Shown here piece after piece: positions 62,493-64,000 of a stretch of 64,000 nucleotides of DNA. The stretch is from Pisolithus tinctorius. Its lineage: Eukaryota > Basidiomycota > Agaricomycetes > Boletales > Pisolithaceae. The stretch is from positions 5,580,001 to 5,644,000 of the forward strand of contig JANFAH010000002.1 in the NCBI GenBank assembly GCA_024663395.1, in the 5' to 3' direction. Position 1 is the stretch's first letter; every line of letters begins with the position of its first letter. The notes under the pieces are model-generated. The model was not told the DNA's origin, made no database searches, and worked only from the letters and a program-made list of their open reading frames with translations. The translations under genes were made by a program, and so were the position numbers.

Positions 62493-62570
62493 ATACCCCG
62501 AGGGCATTATTATTACAAAGTGGCAACAATAAATTGGGGGGAATGATGCTGGAAGTACTGCTGGAGGCCA
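62493..62570. repeat. diverged third copy of the inverted-arm inner end
   Basis: CCCCGAGGGCATTATTATTA, then TTGGGGGGAATGATGCTGG resembles CCCCTGGGGGAATTATAATT, then TTGGGGGAAATAATGCTGG at 33510-33570. Only ~75 bp can be aligned by eye. Confidence 0.5.
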
Positions 62571-62599
62571 GCATCATATACATGTATTTAATAATACAT

Positions 62600-63140
62600 A
62601 GCAAGAGAGGGAGATGTCCCAACTTTACAGAATTGAATTGCAGCCGATGATACAACACACGAGGGAGGCTAGGGTGGTTGACATTGGGGAGATTATTGAG
62701 TACTCTAAAGAGTGTCATGACACACAGGGGTTGATGGGATTTGGTGGGTAATGGGTAGTGATGATATACAACAAGGTTGAGATTGTACTGACTACATGTT
62801 CACTATGTATCATCTCTCAATGGTATCAGAAAGTCTTAAATTGTTGCATATAAAATAATTATGTATGTTCAGCAGAAATAGTTCTCCAATATATCAAACT
62901 TTGTTTCGGAATTAACAATCTGCTTTTTTGTGAGCAGAAAGTTCAAAGGGGTAGGAAGTATTTACTTAGCCCAAATATTGTATTGCAATGATGAATTGTG
63001 TGCTAAAGCTCGTCTGCGAAACATTCTGCTTTTCATTTTTCAACAAAAAATCAAATCAGATATAAAGTCTTTCCACATGAGAATCATAGAGCAAAACATC
63101 AAAAATTATTTCTGGATGAAATATTGAGTATATTATTACA
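62600..63140. other. AT-rich segment, no supported gene
   Basis: From about 62760 to 63140 the sequence is markedly AT-rich compared with everything around it. It contains a 65-codon frame (62930-63127) rich in Ile, Lys, Asn and Phe (IFQQKIKSDIKSFHMRI). This composition would suit a mitochondrial insertion or a relic of another element. No homology recognised. Confidence 0.4.
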
Positions 63141-63142
63141 TG

Positions 63143-63469
63143 TTCCATGCTGTCATTGTCATCATGTGTGTGGTGGTGGCATGGCCATCATCATTCTCAT
63201 TGTCATTTGTAAAGCATCGGGACTCACCGTGTTCCACTTCATCTGGTGGCCAGACTGATGCCAAGCATCTTCCATCTGAGGTTTAATCCTTTTCTTACAT
63301 TGCACTGGAGGAGGGGTAATCTTGGTTTGGTGGACTGAGTTGGTTCCTCCATGATTTCATCATCCATTATACCATGCACTGTGCATTGTCATTTGCATGG
63401 TGGTGGTGGTTGCATGGACATCATCATTCTCATTGTGATCTGTAAAGCATCAAGACTCACTGTGTTCCA
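63143..63469. repeat. duplicated ~88-bp segment
   Basis: GTCATTGTCATCATG ... ACTCACCGTGTTCCAC at 63143-63232 recurs, diverged, at 63377-63469 (CATTGTCATTTGCATGG ... CTCACTGTGTTCCAC). Both share CATCATCATTCTCATTGT and TCTGTAAAGCAT or close variants. Non-coding. Confidence 0.7.
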
Positions 63470-63471
63470 CC

Positions 63472-63519
63472 TAATAATGTGCTTTCCGGACCCTGCAGGG
63501 TCCGGAAAGCACGTTATTA
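63472..63519. repeat. near-perfect 48-bp palindrome
   Basis: A perfect 30-bp palindrome (63481-63510, centre GGACCCTGCAGGGTCC) is flanked by TAATAATGT on the left and ACGTTATTA on the right, giving 48 bp with one mismatched pair. It looks like two terminal inverted repeats abutting head to head, or a foldback. A half-copy (TAATAATATGCTTTCCGG) lies at 24509-24526. The 102-bp repeat begins two bases later. Confidence 0.92.
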
Positions 63520-63520
63520 T

Positions 63521-63622
63521 TGCAGGGGTAGTATAAAAAGTTGCACAAGAGCAGTACTGCAAAAGTCGCGCAATCGGCTGTTTTATTTTTGTTTGTTTAA
63601 TGTTACAGATGCAGCGTCATAG
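63521..63622 (+). repeat. 102-bp dispersed repeat, right copy
   Basis: Same orientation as the copy at 216-317, with about two base differences (GTTGCACAAG against GTTGTGCAAG). Adjacent to the 48-bp palindrome here, but not in the left copy. Confidence 0.8.
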
Positions 63623-63647
63623 TAAAGTGCAAAATCCATTGTAAAGT

Positions 63648-63700
63648 GTGCTAAGTGACTTAGCACCGGGAAATTTGCAGCCAGATAAGCAAATTTTCCC
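63648..63700. repeat. 19-bp palindrome and adjacent hairpin
   Basis: GTGCTAAGTGACTTAGCAC at 63648-63666 is palindromic around a central base. Directly after it, GGGAAATTTGC (63668-63678) pairs with GCAAATTTTCCC (63689-63700) with one bulged base. The remaining 63701-64000 is GC-rich with no gene that I can support. Confidence 0.75.
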
Positions 63701-64000
63701 AGGCGGGAGGGCGGCCCGTGCCAATTTTTTGCGAGCGCGCGTTCACATGCACGCAGCCGAGCCGAAGCGCAAGCGCCGCACGCGAGGTGCAATCACGTGA
63801 CCGCTTCCCGCGCCCGAACACCACTCATCTAGCAAATTTGGGCAGGTCTCTTCGCAGAATACCCATTTACTTTGTGAATAATTACATGGCCGACATAGAG
63901 TGGCTTTCAGTAGCATTGGATTGAGTACGGACGAACAGGCAAGGGTTGTGCACAGCCCCCAAGTCTCCCGACCCTCACTTTCTCGCACGCGCGCCTTCCG

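Noticed and set aside
1..64000. tRNA or rRNA genes
   Set aside because: None recognised by eye; I could not run a covariance search, so a missed tRNA is possible.

Overview
The window is a piece of a filamentous basidiomycete genome, most likely an agaricomycete. The genes carry many short GT-AG introns (about 46-100 nt). The gene content also fits: a C2H2 plus Zn(II)2Cys6 transcription factor, small F-box-like proteins, a Helitron RepHel, and an OrsD-type zinc-finger/RecQ protein. I rebuilt the exon structures by hand from splice sites, reading frame and remembered family sequences. They have not been tested against transcripts.

Left part (about 0.6-21.3 kb): a compact block of ordinary genes. 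In order: a zinc-finger regulator (-), uricase (-), mitochondrial ATP synthase subunit g (+), the ER protein Pho88/Snd3 (-), an F-box-like protein (-), two unrecognised genes (-), a Helitron RepHel gene (+), and the PI(4,5)P2-binding TORC2 adaptor Slm1 (+). RepHel is almost complete, but it has an in-frame TGA and a Leu where the Walker A Ser/Thr should be. Both changes fit C-to-T at CpG, so this copy is probably dead.

Middle part (about 21.3-40.9 kb): a repeat-rich mobile region. Two inverted arms of roughly 650 bp face each other at 23.5-24.1 and 33.5-34.1 kb. Between them lies one multi-exon gene joining C2H2/OrsD-type zinc fingers to an apparently intact RecQ helicase. Twelve copies of a 20-bp palindrome (consensus ATAAGCGACCGGTCGCTTAT) are spread over this gene: three upstream, three downstream, five inside introns and one in the reading frame. 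A 1.3-kb tract with a single cytosine on the + strand follows the gene. Beyond the right arm, a 1,545-codon gene with a Ulp1 (C48)-like protease domain runs back toward it, and a BAH plus PHD-like gene diverges from the protease gene.

Right part (about 40.9-62.5 kb): satellite arrays alternate with genes of an expanded family I cannot name. Two related types, here called E (2 copies) and F (3 copies), share the core FDNYLLIEYFVRRHEP / FEEFLVTEYLIGRHDP. E1-F1 lie on the + strand between two arrays of a ~153-bp satellite. F2 (+) is convergent with an E2-F3 pair (-), and F3 is a pseudogene. They are followed by an ATP-grasp-like gene, an array of a ~315-bp satellite, a frameshifted JmjC-type dioxygenase gene, and a nuclear-looking orphan. 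Both satellite families carry the same inverted motif (TGTTCGTC / GACGAACA).

Far right (62.5-64 kb): non-coding, with a near-perfect 48-bp palindrome, smaller palindromes, and a 102-bp repeat that is also present in the same orientation at 216-317. The strongest candidates for an undescribed system are the palindrome-seeded RecQ/Ulp1 element and the satellite-flanked E/F gene family.
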